DNA from: Mermis nigrescens
Taxonomy: Eukaryota; Nematoda; Enoplea; Mermithida; Mermithidae
Assembly (NCBI GenBank): GCA_036768485.1
Contig: JAVLUZ010000618.1
Coordinates: 177,001 to 241,000 of the forward strand
Reading direction: 5' to 3'
Length of the DNA: 64,000 nucleotides
Below are positions 1 through 10,195 of this stretch, in pieces. Positions within the stretch are counted from its first letter, which is position 1, and every line of letters starts with the position of its first letter. The notes under the pieces are model-generated. The model worked only from the letters and a program-made list of their open reading frames with translations, ran no database searches and was not told the DNA's origin. The position numbers and the translations under genes are program-made.

Positions 1-149
1 GCATTGATATCTGGCCAAAATTTTTTACACGATTCGAAAGAAGACACTTTTATCTATCTAATGTTGCCAGTTCTAACGTCTCATGTTCACATCAGCTGAA
101 GTTATGACATGTTGAATTGGAATGTAGCCTTTTTTGGCCCACCCTGTAT
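1..149. mobile_element. Rep-I element, right end only
   Basis: The stretch ends with TTTGGCCCACCCTGTATTA, the terminus also seen at 22672, 35112 and 51448. It shares internal wording with those copies, such as ttttttacacgattcgaaag and a TTATGACATG stretch. The left end is outside the window. The ACAGGGTGGCCCA-type end is common among Tc1/mariner-like elements. Confidence 0.7.
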
Positions 150-1341
150 TATTTAAGCACTGTCTACCTTCAGAAAGCTTCAAAATTCAGCTTAAGGGAT
201 GAGGACGTCAAAAATTTTCGGCGCTTCGCGCCATAGTCTTATAATATGCATGTTTCTGCACTATTTGTCTTATAAGGCTGCAAAATTGAGTTTAAAGAGG
301 AAAAATATTTTAAAAAATTTTCGCTTAGCCATTTGTTTAGAGCTCTTTGAGAAATGCTCAAAAATGCGTTTATTTTCGCCTATCTCCTAATGGTTCTCGA
401 TATATCTGACTTCAAAGTTTGCGATCCACCATTGATCCTGGATACGGGGCTGTTTAGTCGAATATATTTTTGTAATGGGTTAAAGTTTTTTACAGCTGCT
501 GTAAAAGTTCAGAGGACAAAAATCCTACCGGGATTTAACCTTTTCCTCTCTAACTCTAAATGCCTCGAAATGAAGTCAAAGATATTGAAATGCCATAATA
601 TTCCATTAATGGTGCCGAATTTTCTAATTTATTCATACGTCTGTTTTTATAAATTCCTAAAATTGAGCCGAATGGGTAATTATCAATATTTCTGCTGGAT
701 TTAATATTTTTATTTCCTGTTTCGCATGAGAGAAGCATTTAAAGAGACGCTAAGCGGAGGTTGAGGATGATTGAGGCAGCAAATGAGTTTTATACTCGTG
801 TCTTCGAAAAGCTCATCATTTTGAGCTGAAAAGGATAGAAGGTCAAGATTGTTTGGCGCTTCGTGCCAGATGTAATATTTATTGATGTTTTAAAAAATAA
901 GAAGGCCAAAATTTTCCCGTATTATTTGGCAGATATAGCTTAATCATTACATTGTTTATTTGCAAAGAGGCTGCTTAATTGGACTAAAAGGAAAGGGTAC
1001 AAATTTTCCATAAGGCCAATTTTGTTGCGGTAGTTGTCATGTCCTTGGAAAATCTGCGTAATTGAGCTGAGAGAATGACAAAAAGGCCTAAACAGGTTTT
1101 CCAGAAGTGAACACAATGCAAGCTCTCTAAAAACTAGTTGTAAACAATTAGTTTATTGACTGATAGTTACTAAATGCGAGTAAATTTGGACGGATAAAAC
1201 CAGCGCAAATGATGCATGCGGACTTGCAGAACGTTTCAAAGAAGTTATGAGGTGACATATTCCAAAACAGCCCTTTTTCGAACCTGCAACCAACCATAAT
1301 TTTTGGCCGCCGGTATCATCTGGAGAAGACCGGCCTTTTGT
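150..1341. other. intron: diverged repeat sequence, no gene
   Basis: No coding exon is recognisable. Two degraded copies of the GGCGCTTCGCGCC hairpin module lie near 216-232 and 846-862, so at least part is old transposon. Short ORFs here have no family resemblance. Confidence 0.5.
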
Positions 1342-1702
1342 CCACCTATGGGGGGAAGTGTGAAATTATAAAGTGCGCTTTTTTGCCGGGTCAAAAGTGG
1401 TAGGTACGCGTAAAATACGTTTTCAGCGTTTCTGACGATGCTCTATCTTTTTAGAGCATAAAAACATAAAAAATTTCGAAAAAATCAAAAAGTTGGAACA
1501 AATTGAACAAAATATAGTCAAAACATGAGTATAATGGCTCGAAGTGCCGAAAATTTGGCATTTTTGAGCAAATAGATGTCTAAAAACGCTTAAAAAAGCA
1601 TCTTTTCTACAAATTTTCAGAAAATGTTTGGGATTTTTCAAAAACTCGCCAATTCTAAGAGGGGTTGGTAAAAACCCGCCCCTAACCCCCAAGATCATGT
1701 AT
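1342..1702. mobile_element. Rep-G copy 1
   Basis: This is a roughly 360-bp element of the family marked by GGTAGGTACGCG, then TCTGACGATGCTCTATC, then ATATAGTCAAAACATGAGTA, ending AAGATCATGTATG. In this copy the hairpin module has decayed to TGGCTCGAAGTGCC. Six further copies lie in the window, all in this orientation. Confidence 0.8.
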
Positions 1703-2395
1703 GCGCGTTAATGCATATCTTCTTTCTCTTCGTTGATTCATGATTTGAAAAATAATCGCCAAATCGCCTTTTCAAGAAAAATCTGGAAGTGTTTACGTAC
1801 ACAAGTGCCATTCTATTTTTAAAAGGCATATCTATCTGTGGGCAGCCCATATCCAATGTTTAATTGTATGGAAAAATAAAAAAATTTATAATCCTCTAAA
1901 CATTTGGCATTTTACTTTTCTAAACTCATTGTTATAATCTTTTTAAAACAAATAATACAAAAATTTCTATTTATTTTTTTCTTTTTTAAAGTATTATTTC
2001 AGCATTCTAGTCATTTATTCTCGAAATTTACTTTAGAAGTTACTTAAAAGATTTTTTTAAAAGAATGAATAAAAAACTTTCATATTATAGAAAATTTTTA
2101 TACGATAATATACATAATGCATAAATATTTTAAAAATGATGATACTTAATAAATTTTGAAATGTAAATTATAAATTATAAATTACGCTGACACACCAGCT
2201 TAATTATCTGATTTAATTATTTTTATTGAATGAATAAATTTTTATTATGCATGTATTCCGGGTTATATACGCTTTTTTGTGATTTTCATTCTTATAATTT
2301 TTTAAATTTTATTATATTTTATAATCTATAAATTTTTATAATTTATAATACATTTTTCAATTTTTTATGTTCTTGTTTTTATCTTATTTTTTCAG
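1703..2395. other. AT-rich intron, no gene
   Basis: The sequence is strongly A/T-rich, with runs such as taaattataaattataaatt. It ends in the pyrimidine-rich tract and TTCAG acceptor of exon 1. Nothing else is recognisable. Confidence 0.5.
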
Positions 2396-2664
2396 TGGTC
2401 AACCGTAATAGTAAGAGCACCTTACAAGCGTTTACACGCATTATTCGCAAACGCTTACGAAACTTTGAAGTCGCTCAACCCAAAAACTGACCAATGCTTA
2501 CTTTTGCCTTTGACAACGGCGCTTTTGGAGCGCTTGAATCTGCTCAACAGCAAACCGTACAAATTTGAGCTAAACGCCGATGGCTCTGGTTTCGATAAAA
2601 AATCGATGGTTAGCGAAGCTGCGCGTCGCTTGACGCTTCAAGATTGGCCTCATAAGCATTGCAA
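2396..2664 (+). CDS. BIRC6: BIRC6 exon 1 (of those in window)
   Basis: This exon encodes 89 codons plus two bases. It opens with WSTVIV (human WATVTF) after a TTTTTTCAG acceptor, so the gene enters the window in codon phase 0. It ends with EAARRLTLQDWPHKH, matching human EANRRETFTSWPH, the segment just before the BIR domain. The donor is GTGAGT. The phase-2 end (AA) joins the A at 4580 to give Lys followed by the first BIR Trp. The region belongs to the N-terminal beta-propeller that carries the BIR insertion. Confidence 0.93.
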
Positions 2665-2676
2665 GTGAGTCAGCGA

Positions 2677-2735
2677 CATACATGTAGCAGGGGGATGGGG
2701 GATTCCCCACTTAAAGTTGTTTGTCCCTCCATCCA
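2677..2735. mobile_element. Rep-C copy, left part
   Basis: The stretch begins CATACATGTAGCAGGGGGAT, a Rep-C terminus, 13 bp downstream of the exon 1 donor. It breaks off at gtccctccatc, where Rep-D sequence starts. The remainder of the same Rep-C copy resumes at about 3307, so Rep-D sits inside it. Confidence 0.7.
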
Positions 2736-3306
2736 GACATGCACGTGGGGGAGTTCTGGGGTTTAGACCAGATGTACACGCGGGGGTTTCGAGGAAACCC
2801 TTTAGAATGGAAAAAAGAAAATTTTGTGGGAAAAATGAGGCAAAATGAAGGCCAAAAACGGATGAAAATTGAAAATTCACGTCAAAAGTGCTTTAAATTG
2901 ACCATAAACAGTGTAATTACGTAGTTTTAATGCTTTTTTAGCGCTTATATTAATTTTTTCAGGCCATTTTGATCCAAAAAAGCTCGGTTTTTGACCCCTC
3001 AAAACTTACTGACCCCCACTCCCAGATCGGCCATGCTATACACCTATGGTCTAGACGCCCTAGAGTGTAAAAATGAGAAATTTTGTGGGCAAAATGAAGG
3101 CCAAAAATGGATGAAAATTGAAAACTTTCTTCAAAAGTGCTTCTGATTGACCATAAACTGTTTAATTATGTAGTTTTGAAGCTATTTTAGCGCTTACACC
3201 AGTTTTTGAGGTTATTTTGATACTAAAAACTCAATTTTTGACTCCTCATACCTGCTGACCCACCCCTCCCATCCCATCCCACAGATCGGCCATGCTATGC
3301 ATTTAT
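2736..3306. mobile_element. two Rep-D units in tandem, nested in Rep-C
   Basis: Unit one runs from about 2736 to 3047 and unit two from about 3048 to 3306. Each contains GCAAAATGAAGGCCAAAAA-type sequence, an AATTACGTAGTTTTAATG-type stretch and the end CAGATCGGCCATGCTAT. Unit two lacks the left terminus. Rep-D is a roughly 300-bp non-coding repeat with further copies at 23046, 54590 and 56530. Confidence 0.7.
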
Positions 3307-3458
3307 GCTCCCATTTCCTCAAAGCAAGAAAATGTTTGACCTCCGATTTTTAAAAAAATTTGAATTTTTTCGGCCGTTTCTAGGGATGTTCGGCTGTTTT
3401 GGCCAAAAATTGAAAATCATTAACCTTCCCCTCTCCTAAAAATGGTTGGGGACCCCCA
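3307..3458. mobile_element. Rep-C copy, right part
   Basis: The sequence resumes the Rep-C order interrupted at 2735: AAAATGTTTGACC, then CGGCCGTTTCTAGG, then GGCCAAAAATTG, then CTAAAAATGG with GGGGACCCCC. It ends without a clear terminal CATG. Confidence 0.65.
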
Positions 3459-4111
3459 CCTATAATATGGTCAGCAGACTCTGCTTAGACCATTTTAAGC
3501 ACTAAGTTGTATGATTACACATGTATAGACATATACGGGCAAGGCGAGGGGCTAGAAGGGGTTGGGCTAAAATCCGGGATCATATATGTAGTATATTGCA
3601 GTCATTGTTTTTTGTACAAGGTCTCTTTGTACATGTACAAAGACGCTCCCCAAGAGTCAACGCACATTCTGTACTTGTTAATTTCAGTAGAAAATCGCGA
3701 ATTCTGCGGGGGGAGAAAGATTTCCGGGAATCCAAACCCCCATGAACATGGATGGCCATCGACTACTATCCTATACTATGCGCGTCGCGCTGTCTCTTAT
3801 TTATATCTTTTTGATATGGCCCTGACCTCACTGCTCTCAAACGGTCATCCTCCCATGTTGTACAATAAGTGATTATCTTATTCTTAATGCAGAAATACTT
3901 ATTAATTTTCCTAATAATCAAAATTTAAATGTGATCCACACGCTGTTGCTTGCATATCGCGGCTATTGATGTGATGAGCAGGATCAGGATTTTACGGTCA
4001 TGAACGTAACTCACATAATTAAGCTTTGGAATGGTAATTTTTAATGCTTAAGGGCGTTAAAATATTTAAGTAGCTCTTGTATTATGTCGCTTTTAATTTT
4101 TTTTGTGAAAC
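3459..4111. other. intron with partial repeat pieces
   Basis: A partial Rep-H-like end (TTGTTTTTTGTACAAGG and TTTGTACATGTACAAAG) lies at about 3607-3680. It is followed by a Rep-G-like tail (ATCGCGAATTCTGCGGGG). The remainder to 4111 shows nothing recognisable. Overlapping ORFs at 3507-3872 fall on these repeats and are not taken as genes. Confidence 0.5.
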
Positions 4112-4551
4112 ACGTTTTTTGTATTTGGCAAAGATTTTTCTCGTTATACAAAGATTTATCGGGACCGCCTTTGCACATGCATCAAGATTTTTGCGAGACA
4201 AAAATTGTAAAAAAGGTCTAAAATTCGCTGAAATTTTCGGCGCTTCGCGCCGAAATGAGTAATTGTGTGTTCTATATATCTTTATAATGGCAGAAATTGC
4301 ATTTCAAAAGGAAAAATGTTAGACCTTTCGGTGCTTCGCGCCGTTTTAAGGCGATTGTTAGTGATTTTTACCCTCAGAAACCCAGAAATTGGCTAAAATA
4401 CTTTACCAAAGGTCGAGCAACTCTGTTTTTACCACACCAAAATCGTTACTGTACTATATAGTACCCCAAAAATTTGTGTGTACAAAATGTACAAAGACTT
4501 TTTGGGACCATCTTTGTACATGTACAAACGGGCCTTGTACAAAAAAATTGC
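4112..4551 (-). mobile_element. Rep-H copy 1 (reverse)
   Basis: This is a reverse-orientation copy running from ACGTTTTTTGTATTTGGC to CTTGTACAAAAAAATTGC. Flanking TGTGAAAC and TGTGAAAT form an imperfect 8-bp target duplication. It carries two hairpin modules (GGCGCTTCGCGCC near 4227, GGTGCTTCGCGCC near 4330) and the palindrome-rich TGTACATGTACA. It ends 28 bp before exon 2. Confidence 0.8.
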
Positions 4552-4579
4552 TGTGAAATAATACTTTTTCTGCATTTAG

Positions 4580-4708
4580 ATGGTGTACTATCGATCAGAT
4601 GTCCGAAGCAGGGTTTTATCATCAACCTAACAGCCAGGGTGATGACCGCGTATCGTGCTTTACTTGCAGTTGCTGTCTGGTTGGTTGGGAACCTAGCGAC
4701 GAACCATG
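4580..4708 (+). CDS. BIRC6: BIRC6 exon 2: first half of BIR domain
   Basis: This exon encodes the core of the BIR zinc fold, including QMSEAGFYHQP and GDDRVSCFTCSCCLVGWEP, nearly identical to human BIRC6. It supplies the first two zinc cysteines (CFTC). The acceptor is TGCATTTAG and the donor is GTAAAC. The last codon (TG) is completed by G at 5449 to make the conserved Trp of DEPW. In the family this domain binds the N-terminal IAP-binding motif of SMAC and caspases. Confidence 0.97.
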
Positions 4709-5448
4709 GTAAACTTTCTAATTTGTTCTCTTATTTTCATTTTTGCTTTATTTATTCTTTATATCAGAATTTTAGAGCACAGCGTATTCTTGTTCATCAA
4801 GTATTTATTTGCATATCCAATCAATATTGCTTTTAAGCAGCGTGATGACTTTAAATTTATAGTTCGACTTGAATCCTTAATTAAAATTCAGTCATTGTGA
4901 GTTGGTCTATGTTACCAGGTTTGTGTACTGCAGTTTTTTAATCTTCCAGAAGGCAAATTTATTACCTACTATACAATGTCATTGAGAATTCGGGGATCTT
5001 AACGAGACACGCACCCGTTGAAAGTCGGGGGTCTCTCTAGACCCTAAAAGGGAAGATGGATTTCAGTAGAAAATGGGGTAAAATTAAGACTAAAAATTTA
5101 CGAAGATAAAAAATTGTTCGGCAGTACATTATATCGATTTTCGGTCAATTTCAGTTCCTTAATGCTGTTCAACTGTCTCCTTTCAGACCAGCCTAAGCCC
5201 GCAGACCTGTCCAGCCGGCCTTGCTGCGTACCTAACGAAAAAAAGGGACAATTTCCTGTAAAAATAGTAACAGTAAGCCTAAACTGGATATTCTGCAAAA
5301 AGGGAGGTATATGCATATTTCTAAGTTTCTAAATAATCATTCGAGTTCCAAGCCATATTAGCTCAGCAAGGCTGTCCAACTATTCACAGAGGAGTAATTT
5401 ATTAAATATTCTAATATTCCATTGAACAAATTAATATAAATATTTTAG
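4709..5448. other. intron with Rep-D-like fragment
   Basis: A diverged Rep-D piece covers about 5000-5180 (TAGACCCTAAAAGGG, AAAATTAAGACTAAAAATTT). ORFs on both strands at 5098-5332 overlap each other and look like chance. Nothing else is identified. Confidence 0.45.
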
Positions 5449-5569
5449 GCAAGAACATGGAAGGCACATGCCTTCTTGCCCCTTTGTCAGTGACGAGTGT
5501 ACTGGCAATGTACCGATAAGCGTAACGTTTGCCTCGGGAGCCGCCCTGGATCATGGTGCATCTTCTGAG
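5449..5569 (+). CDS. BIRC6: BIRC6 exon 3: second half of BIR domain
   Basis: This exon completes the zinc site with QEHGRHMPSCPFV, giving the full ligand pattern CX2CX16HX6C when joined to exon 2. It continues with GNVPISVTFASG, matching human TQNVPLSVTLATS, where the chain returns to the propeller. It runs from TATTTTAG to donor GTATAT and ends in phase 0. Confidence 0.96.
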
Positions 5570-6797
5570 GTATATAAATATTCGTTTTTGAACAACATAT
5601 ATTATTTCTCGAGTTATGTGTATCAAATTCGTTGATACAGATTCTTTCGATTGAAAAACATGCGTTTGTGTGGGAGATATGCAGGGATCTCCGTCTCAAA
5701 GTCGTCCATTCTTCATTCTTTCAAAATTTTAAATCTTTTTCCGATTTTTGGCCGACAACGTTTGGTTCTTTTGGCTTTCAAGACATTTTTGTCGTCAGTT
5801 TTGATTTAATTAAAAGAAGAAGACAATTTTTTCGGTGAAAGTATTAAAAAGAAAAAACACATAAAAAATAGGTAAAAATGCCTTGTCAATGTAAACATAA
5901 TACACAAAAGGCAAAAAAACGAAATATGTATATAGAGCAACAGATAATGCAATGGTACCATTAGCGTACGTAAGATACCTTGTAACACGCTAATGGCTGG
6001 CTGCCGCTTCCACTGTTTTAGCTGTTTTACATATGTACATTTACGTGCATTTAATCAAATCAGCTATGAGAAAGCTAAGGCCCGAATGACAGTGACAGAA
6101 CGTGGCTTAGTTAAACCTAGGCTTAACAGAAATTCTCAGGTTAACTAACCTTACACGTTTGAGCAAGGTTACTCGACTTTTTATCACTTTAACCTGAGTT
6201 TAACGCCTATTTGGCAATGCTAAACAGCATATATCAAGGCAGTAAATGCTCAATTTGAACTGTAAAATCACACGCTAACATAGATATTGCGAACTACTCT
6301 AAAGCCAATAGAAAAACGGCGTTTTTAATTGGGCATTTAGTTAAACACGCTTCCAAAAGTTGAAAGCTTCTTTACACTAATGCTTAACAGCACTTAATGC
6401 TTCTCATTCATTTTTAACCTGTCAGATCTGTGGAAGTATCTGCAGAAATTAAATTAGTATGGTGAATAAAGCGTGCTTATCAGCTTGCCTGTGAAGCGTG
6501 CTGATGAAACATGCAGATTAAATGAACCTGATAGGTATTCATGTACTTTCATCTAAGCAAATCGCCTGACACGTCGTTTTCACTGCACAATGAAGATTGA
6601 TTTTTGATATGCAAGTTAAAAATTTCCAGAATTTCGTAATAAGATTGCAGCTTGAACTAAGAGAAATTGAAAGATGAGCAATAGCTCAAATGAAAGAACA
6701 CAAAATTATCTACGTATTTTGCTATAAAAAATAACTAATTTGGTTAAATCAGTCAAAAGTAACGTTTGAAAAACCGGATTTCTACAGTATACTCTTA
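5570..6797. other. intron, no gene recognised
   Basis: A zone at about 6100-6420 is rich in TTAAC/GTTAA words (e.g. TTAGTTAAACCTAGGCTTAA) and may be an old inverted-repeat element. I could not define its ends. The rest is AT-rich. Confidence 0.4.
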
Positions 6798-7150
6798 AAA
6801 TGATTTTGAGCTGGTGGAACGTTTTTTGCATTATTCTTGAGTTCAAAAGCAGTAAAAACGTCAAAATTTTTCCGGCGCTCTGCGCCAAATTAGTACTTTT
6901 GAGTACTTTTTACTCAAAAAGCGCCCAAAATTGATAAATTTTTGCATTTTAAGTGTCAAAAGTGATATATTGCAGTTTAAATGGACTAAAAATGCTATTA
7001 AAATGCGATATTACCACGAAAAAACGTTTTATAGGCTATTTTGACAATTTTGATCGTTATAACAGCAAAACAATCGTGAACGACAAATTCACTGTCTCGG
7101 ATTTTTGGGATTCACCCCTCTGCCGACCTTGACCTTGTGCCCCTGTGTTG
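6798..7150 (-). mobile_element. Rep-E copy 1 (reverse, truncated)
   Basis: The order matches reversed Rep-E: GATTTTGAGCTGGTGGAACG, CCGGCGCTCTGCGCC (degraded hairpin module), GTACTTTTTACTC, AAAAACGTTTTATAGGC, ending CTTGACCTTGTGCCCCTGTG. The left terminus is missing. Confidence 0.75.
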
Positions 7151-7312
7151 CTTCCCACCCGTACTCCCCAGTGCGTATGTGTGCAGCCGATTATAAAAGG
7201 CCGTTTCATTACCATTCCCAGTCTTCTGGTATTGATATACCTACTGTTTATGTTTTTGCGTCTTATCCTACGATCTAGCTTAGTTAGCCACTCAAATTTT
7301 GTGTATCTCAAG

Positions 7313-7408
7313 ATAAAATGCGTTGGCACGTTAAGCGAATGTAATTGGCTGGCGACTAGCACCGAAAACGGCGATGTTGTTCTTTGGAGTATTGTAGAAG
7401 GATTAAAG
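7313..7408 (+). CDS. BIRC6: BIRC6 exon 4: propeller strand
   Basis: Thirty-two codons in phase 0 on both sides. NGDVVLWSIVEGL matches human RGKICIWDVSKLM, a WD-type propeller blade just after the BIR insertion. The start after TATCTCAAG is chosen because exon 3 ends in phase 0. Upstream AGs (7278, 7283, 7287) would break phase or hit stops. The donor is GTAAAC. Confidence 0.88.
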
Positions 7409-7512
7409 GTAAACATTTCTTAGTAATACACATATTTATCGTGCGTATAATTAATGATATCGCTATATAATTGCATCTGTTGATCGACTCGATCGCTTCC
7501 GCGTAATTTTAG

Positions 7513-7649
7513 AAAAGCGACGTGATTAGCTTATCACCTACTAGAACCGTTTTTCCATTGGATGGATACGCTTTGAAGCCTTCGACGAAAATTGAGGAGG
7601 CCAAAGTAGCTCATGTCAATTGGGCCGATTACAATCTTGAGTCCAGAAG
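7513..7649 (+). CDS. BIRC6: BIRC6 exon 5
   Basis: Forty-five codons plus two bases, following a short 104-bp intron. EEAKVAHVNWADYN aligns with human RRPTLAWLEDSSS. The acceptor is AATTTTAG and the donor is GTGAGT, with a Rep-A element inserted only 18 bp beyond it. The residue match is modest, so identity rests on order and phase. Confidence 0.88.
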
Positions 7650-7667
7650 GTGAGTTGTGTTTATGAT

Positions 7668-7818
7668 CAGGCACGTAGCTGACCGTCCTATTTTTGGGGG
7701 ACTAAGCCCAAAAAGGCCAAAAATAGCACAAAATAGCGTTTTAAAAAGTCCCATTTTTCCGATTTTTCTGAATTTTGGGAGGTCTGAACCCCCAATTCTC
7801 CTCGGAGATACGTGCCTG
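7668..7818 (-). mobile_element. Rep-A copy 1
   Basis: The ends CAGGCACGTA and TACGTGCCTG form a perfect 10-bp inverted repeat. Flanks TTTATGAT (7660-7667) and TTTATTAT (7819-7826) are an 8-bp target duplication with one mismatch. It is non-coding at 151 bp. The GCTGACCGTCC end faces exon 5. Confidence 0.9.
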
Positions 7819-7969
7819 TTTATTATCATTTTACGGAACGTTTAAATTCGGAACATCATTTGCGATAATAGTAGCCCGTTTCTGGAAAAGCAAAGAGTAG
7901 GCTTACGATAAATCGAGTTAGTTTACCTCTTGATTAACTCGCTCAAAAAAATTAGCGGGTAATACATAT

Positions 7970-8141
7970 CAGGCACATAGCTGGCCGTCCTATTTTGGGG
8001 GACCAACACCAATTTTTCGGGGGGGAGACTAAGCCCAAAAGAGCCAAAAATAGCACAAAATAACGTTTGAAAAGTCATATTTCCCGTTTTTTCTGAATTT
8101 GGGGGGTTGAACCCACTATTCCCCCCAGAGATACGTGCCAA
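7970..8141 (-). mobile_element. Rep-A copy 2
   Basis: The copy starts CAGGCACATAGCTGGCCGTC and ends AGAGATACGTGCC with two decayed terminal bases. The flanks are ATACATAT on both sides, an exact 8-bp duplication. Confidence 0.9.
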
Positions 8142-8491
8142 ATACATATTAGGGCTAATTTGTTCATGAGAATGATTCTTGCGATAGAATGTAATTTAGA
8201 TTACTATTTTATTGATTTACTGGTACATTCAATTTCGCAAGTTTTTGAAGACGAGCAACGAAAAGTTTTTGGAGGGTAAAACTACGTTTTTGTTGTCTTC
8301 TTACCCCAACAATATGTAACTATCCAATTATATCAAAAATGCATTAATATTAACCAAAAATCTGTCGTATACGAAAACTATCCTATAAATTCTGAACTTT
8401 TCTAATTTTGTCCTCTTAGAGCTCAAAAAATCACAAAAATGGCCGCATTCTTGTATGTCGTACAATTGTGTGTGCGTAAGAGTGTGTCGAT
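8142..8491. other. intron, no gene
   Basis: AT-rich unique-looking sequence between two elements. It holds only one side of the target duplications of its neighbours. Confidence 0.4.
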
Positions 8492-8924
8492 CAGTGTTTT
8501 TCATGTACAAGGTCCGTTTGTACATGTACAAAGATGATCCCTAAAAGTCCTTGTACATTTTGTACACACAAATTTTCGGGTACTAAAATATGGTACAGTA
8601 GCGATTTTAGTACAGTAAAAGCAGAGTTGTTCGACTTTTGGTAGTCTGTTGTAGCTGATTTATGGGTCTCGAAGGGCTAAAATTCATAAGAAATGTCGTG
8701 CGCCGAAAAATCTGACATTTTTGCTTTCGAAATGCAATTTCTGCTATTATAAAGATATATAGGACACACAATTACTCATTTCGGCGCGAAGCGCCTGAAA
8801 GTTTTGCGAATTTTAGACCTTTTTTGCAGTTTTGTCTTCCCAAAAATCTTTGTACATGTACAAAGACGGTCTCGAAAAGTCTTTGTACATCGGGAAAAAT
8901 CTTTGCCGAATGCAAAAAATTGTA
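8492..8924 (+). mobile_element. Rep-H copy 2
   Basis: The copy starts CAGTGTTTTTCATGTACAAG and ends GAATGCAAAAAATTGTA. Flanks GTGTCGAT (8484-8491) and GTGTCGAT (8925-8932) are an exact 8-bp duplication. It contains one hairpin module (GGCGCGAAGCGCC near 8781) and two TGTACATGTACA palindromes. Confidence 0.9.
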
Positions 8925-9040
8925 GTGTCGATCATTAATTGACAAAAATAAAATATCAATAAACATAGTTATCAGCCAGTGTTGTTCCAAATAAGAAGCG
9001 CAAGCAGACAGCACTCGTGGGAGTTGGGATATATACACTG

Positions 9041-9072
9041 ACATGTACAGGGGGACGGGGGGGTCCCACCCA
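9041..9072. mobile_element. Rep-C copy, left fragment
   Basis: ACATGTACAGGGGGACGGGG followed by gtcccaccca is a Rep-C terminus. It is cut by a Rep-G insertion, and the rest of the copy resumes at 9446. Confidence 0.7.
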
Positions 9073-9445
9073 CCTATGGGAATTCCGGGGGGGGCTGAAA
9101 TTATGAAGTACCTGTTTTTGGGCCCAAAAACTGTAGGTGCGCGTCAGAAACATCGTTTTTCGGCGTTGCAGACGATACTCTATCTTTCTAGAGCATGAAA
9201 AACATTAAAAAAATTTCGAAAAAAGCAAAAAAGTCGAACAAATTTAACAATATATAGTCAAAACATGAGTATAATGGCGCGAAGCGCCGAAAATTTGACA
9301 CTTTCCAGCAAATAGATAGCTTAAAACGCCTAGAAAAGCACCTTTTCTACAAATTTTTAGAAAATTTTTGAGAACCTTCGAAAAATCGTGAATTCTGGGG
9401 GGAGGTGAAAAAATTTCTGGGGGGGAGTGAAACCCATATATGCCT
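9073..9445 (+). mobile_element. Rep-G copy 2, nested in Rep-C
   Basis: This is a full-length copy with GTAGGTGCGCGTC, the intact module ATGGCGCGAAGCGCCG at about 9276 and AAATCGTGAATTCTGG. CCCACCCA occurs at 9065-9072 and again at 9446-9453, a likely 8-bp target duplication within Rep-C, although the word is simple. Confidence 0.8.
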
Positions 9446-9650
9446 CCCACCCAAAGTTGGGCGTCCCCCAATACTATAAAAGTCAGAAAATGTTTGATTC
9501 CCCTCCGAATTTTGAAAAAAAAACTTGCGATTTTTGGCCGTTTTTAGGTGTTTTTGGCCGTTTTTGGCCAAAAATTGAGGGTCTTTAGCCTTACTCCCTA
9601 AAAATGGCCGGGGATCCCGTACAAAAATTTCGAGTTGTTACATGTATGTA
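9446..9650. mobile_element. Rep-C copy, right part
   Basis: The sequence continues CCCACCCAAAGTTGGGCGTC, AAAATGTTTGATTCCC and GGCCGTTTTTAGGTG, and ends TCGAGTTGTTACATGTATG. Confidence 0.75.
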
Positions 9651-10071
9651 TAGACTTCTTCCCTGGAATGAATAAATCTGTGGAAGATAAGGCAAGGTAA
9701 GAAAGCTTGTTGCATGAATGCATAAAATGGTAAAAAAAGTTTAAAAAATTACGAGAAAGACACTTGAATTTTCAATCCATCTCTACTTCCATACGTTTAC
9801 TCATATTATTGCAATGATGAATGAAACACTTCTTATTTCCACGCATTTAACTCGAACATGCGTCAAAGGCAATCTGTTTATCTTTTCAATTTCAAAGACT
9901 TTTCCAATATTTTTATTTATCTATTCGTAATATTTAATTAATATTTAAAATATTCACGTAATTTTATATTTTAAATTGTTTTTTAAATTTTGTTTAAGTT
10001 GCTCGCATACGTGGCTGCATAATCTCCGTAATGTAAACAGCCTAAGCTATGTAATTTCTTTTATCTTTAAG
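9651..10071. other. AT-rich intron, no gene
   Basis: No repeat family is recognised. The stretch ends in the TTATCTTTAAG acceptor of exon 6. Confidence 0.4.
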
Positions 10072-10136
10072 CGTCATTCCAAAGAATGCATTAAAGCACA
10101 AATTTCTGTTCGAAGAACATCTTGCTAAGCCACCAG
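10072..10136 (+). CDS. BIRC6: BIRC6 exon 6
   Basis: A short exon encoding KHKFLFEEHLAKPP. It joins exon 5 through AG+C (Ser) and exon 7 through G+AT (Asp). I do not recognise a close human counterpart for the first half. The AKPPDKS junction aligns with human QQPEKLQ. Splice signals are CTTTAAG and GTAACT. A strong hairpin lies eight bases past the donor. Confidence 0.75.
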
Positions 10137-10144
10137 GTAACTTA

Positions 10145-10195
10145 ATAATTGTCCTTACTTAATTATACATATATAATTAAGCAAGGACAATCATT
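10145..10195 (+). other. intronic hairpin beside the exon 6 donor
   Basis: ATTGTCCTTACTTAATTATA pairs with TATAATTAAGCAAGGACAAT across a loop of about 5 bases, with one mismatch. It starts about eight bases after the GTAACT donor, so the pre-mRNA could fold next to the 5' splice site. It may be a small foldback insertion. Confidence 0.7.

Noticed and set aside
7057..7416. 119-codon minus-strand ORF
   Set aside because: It lies opposite exon 4 and Rep-E and shows no family resemblance.
7145..7423. Long ORF starting well before exon 4 as a separate protein
   Set aside because: Only the last 32 codons resemble BIRC6. The rest runs into Rep-E and intron sequence and lacks a phase-compatible splice site.
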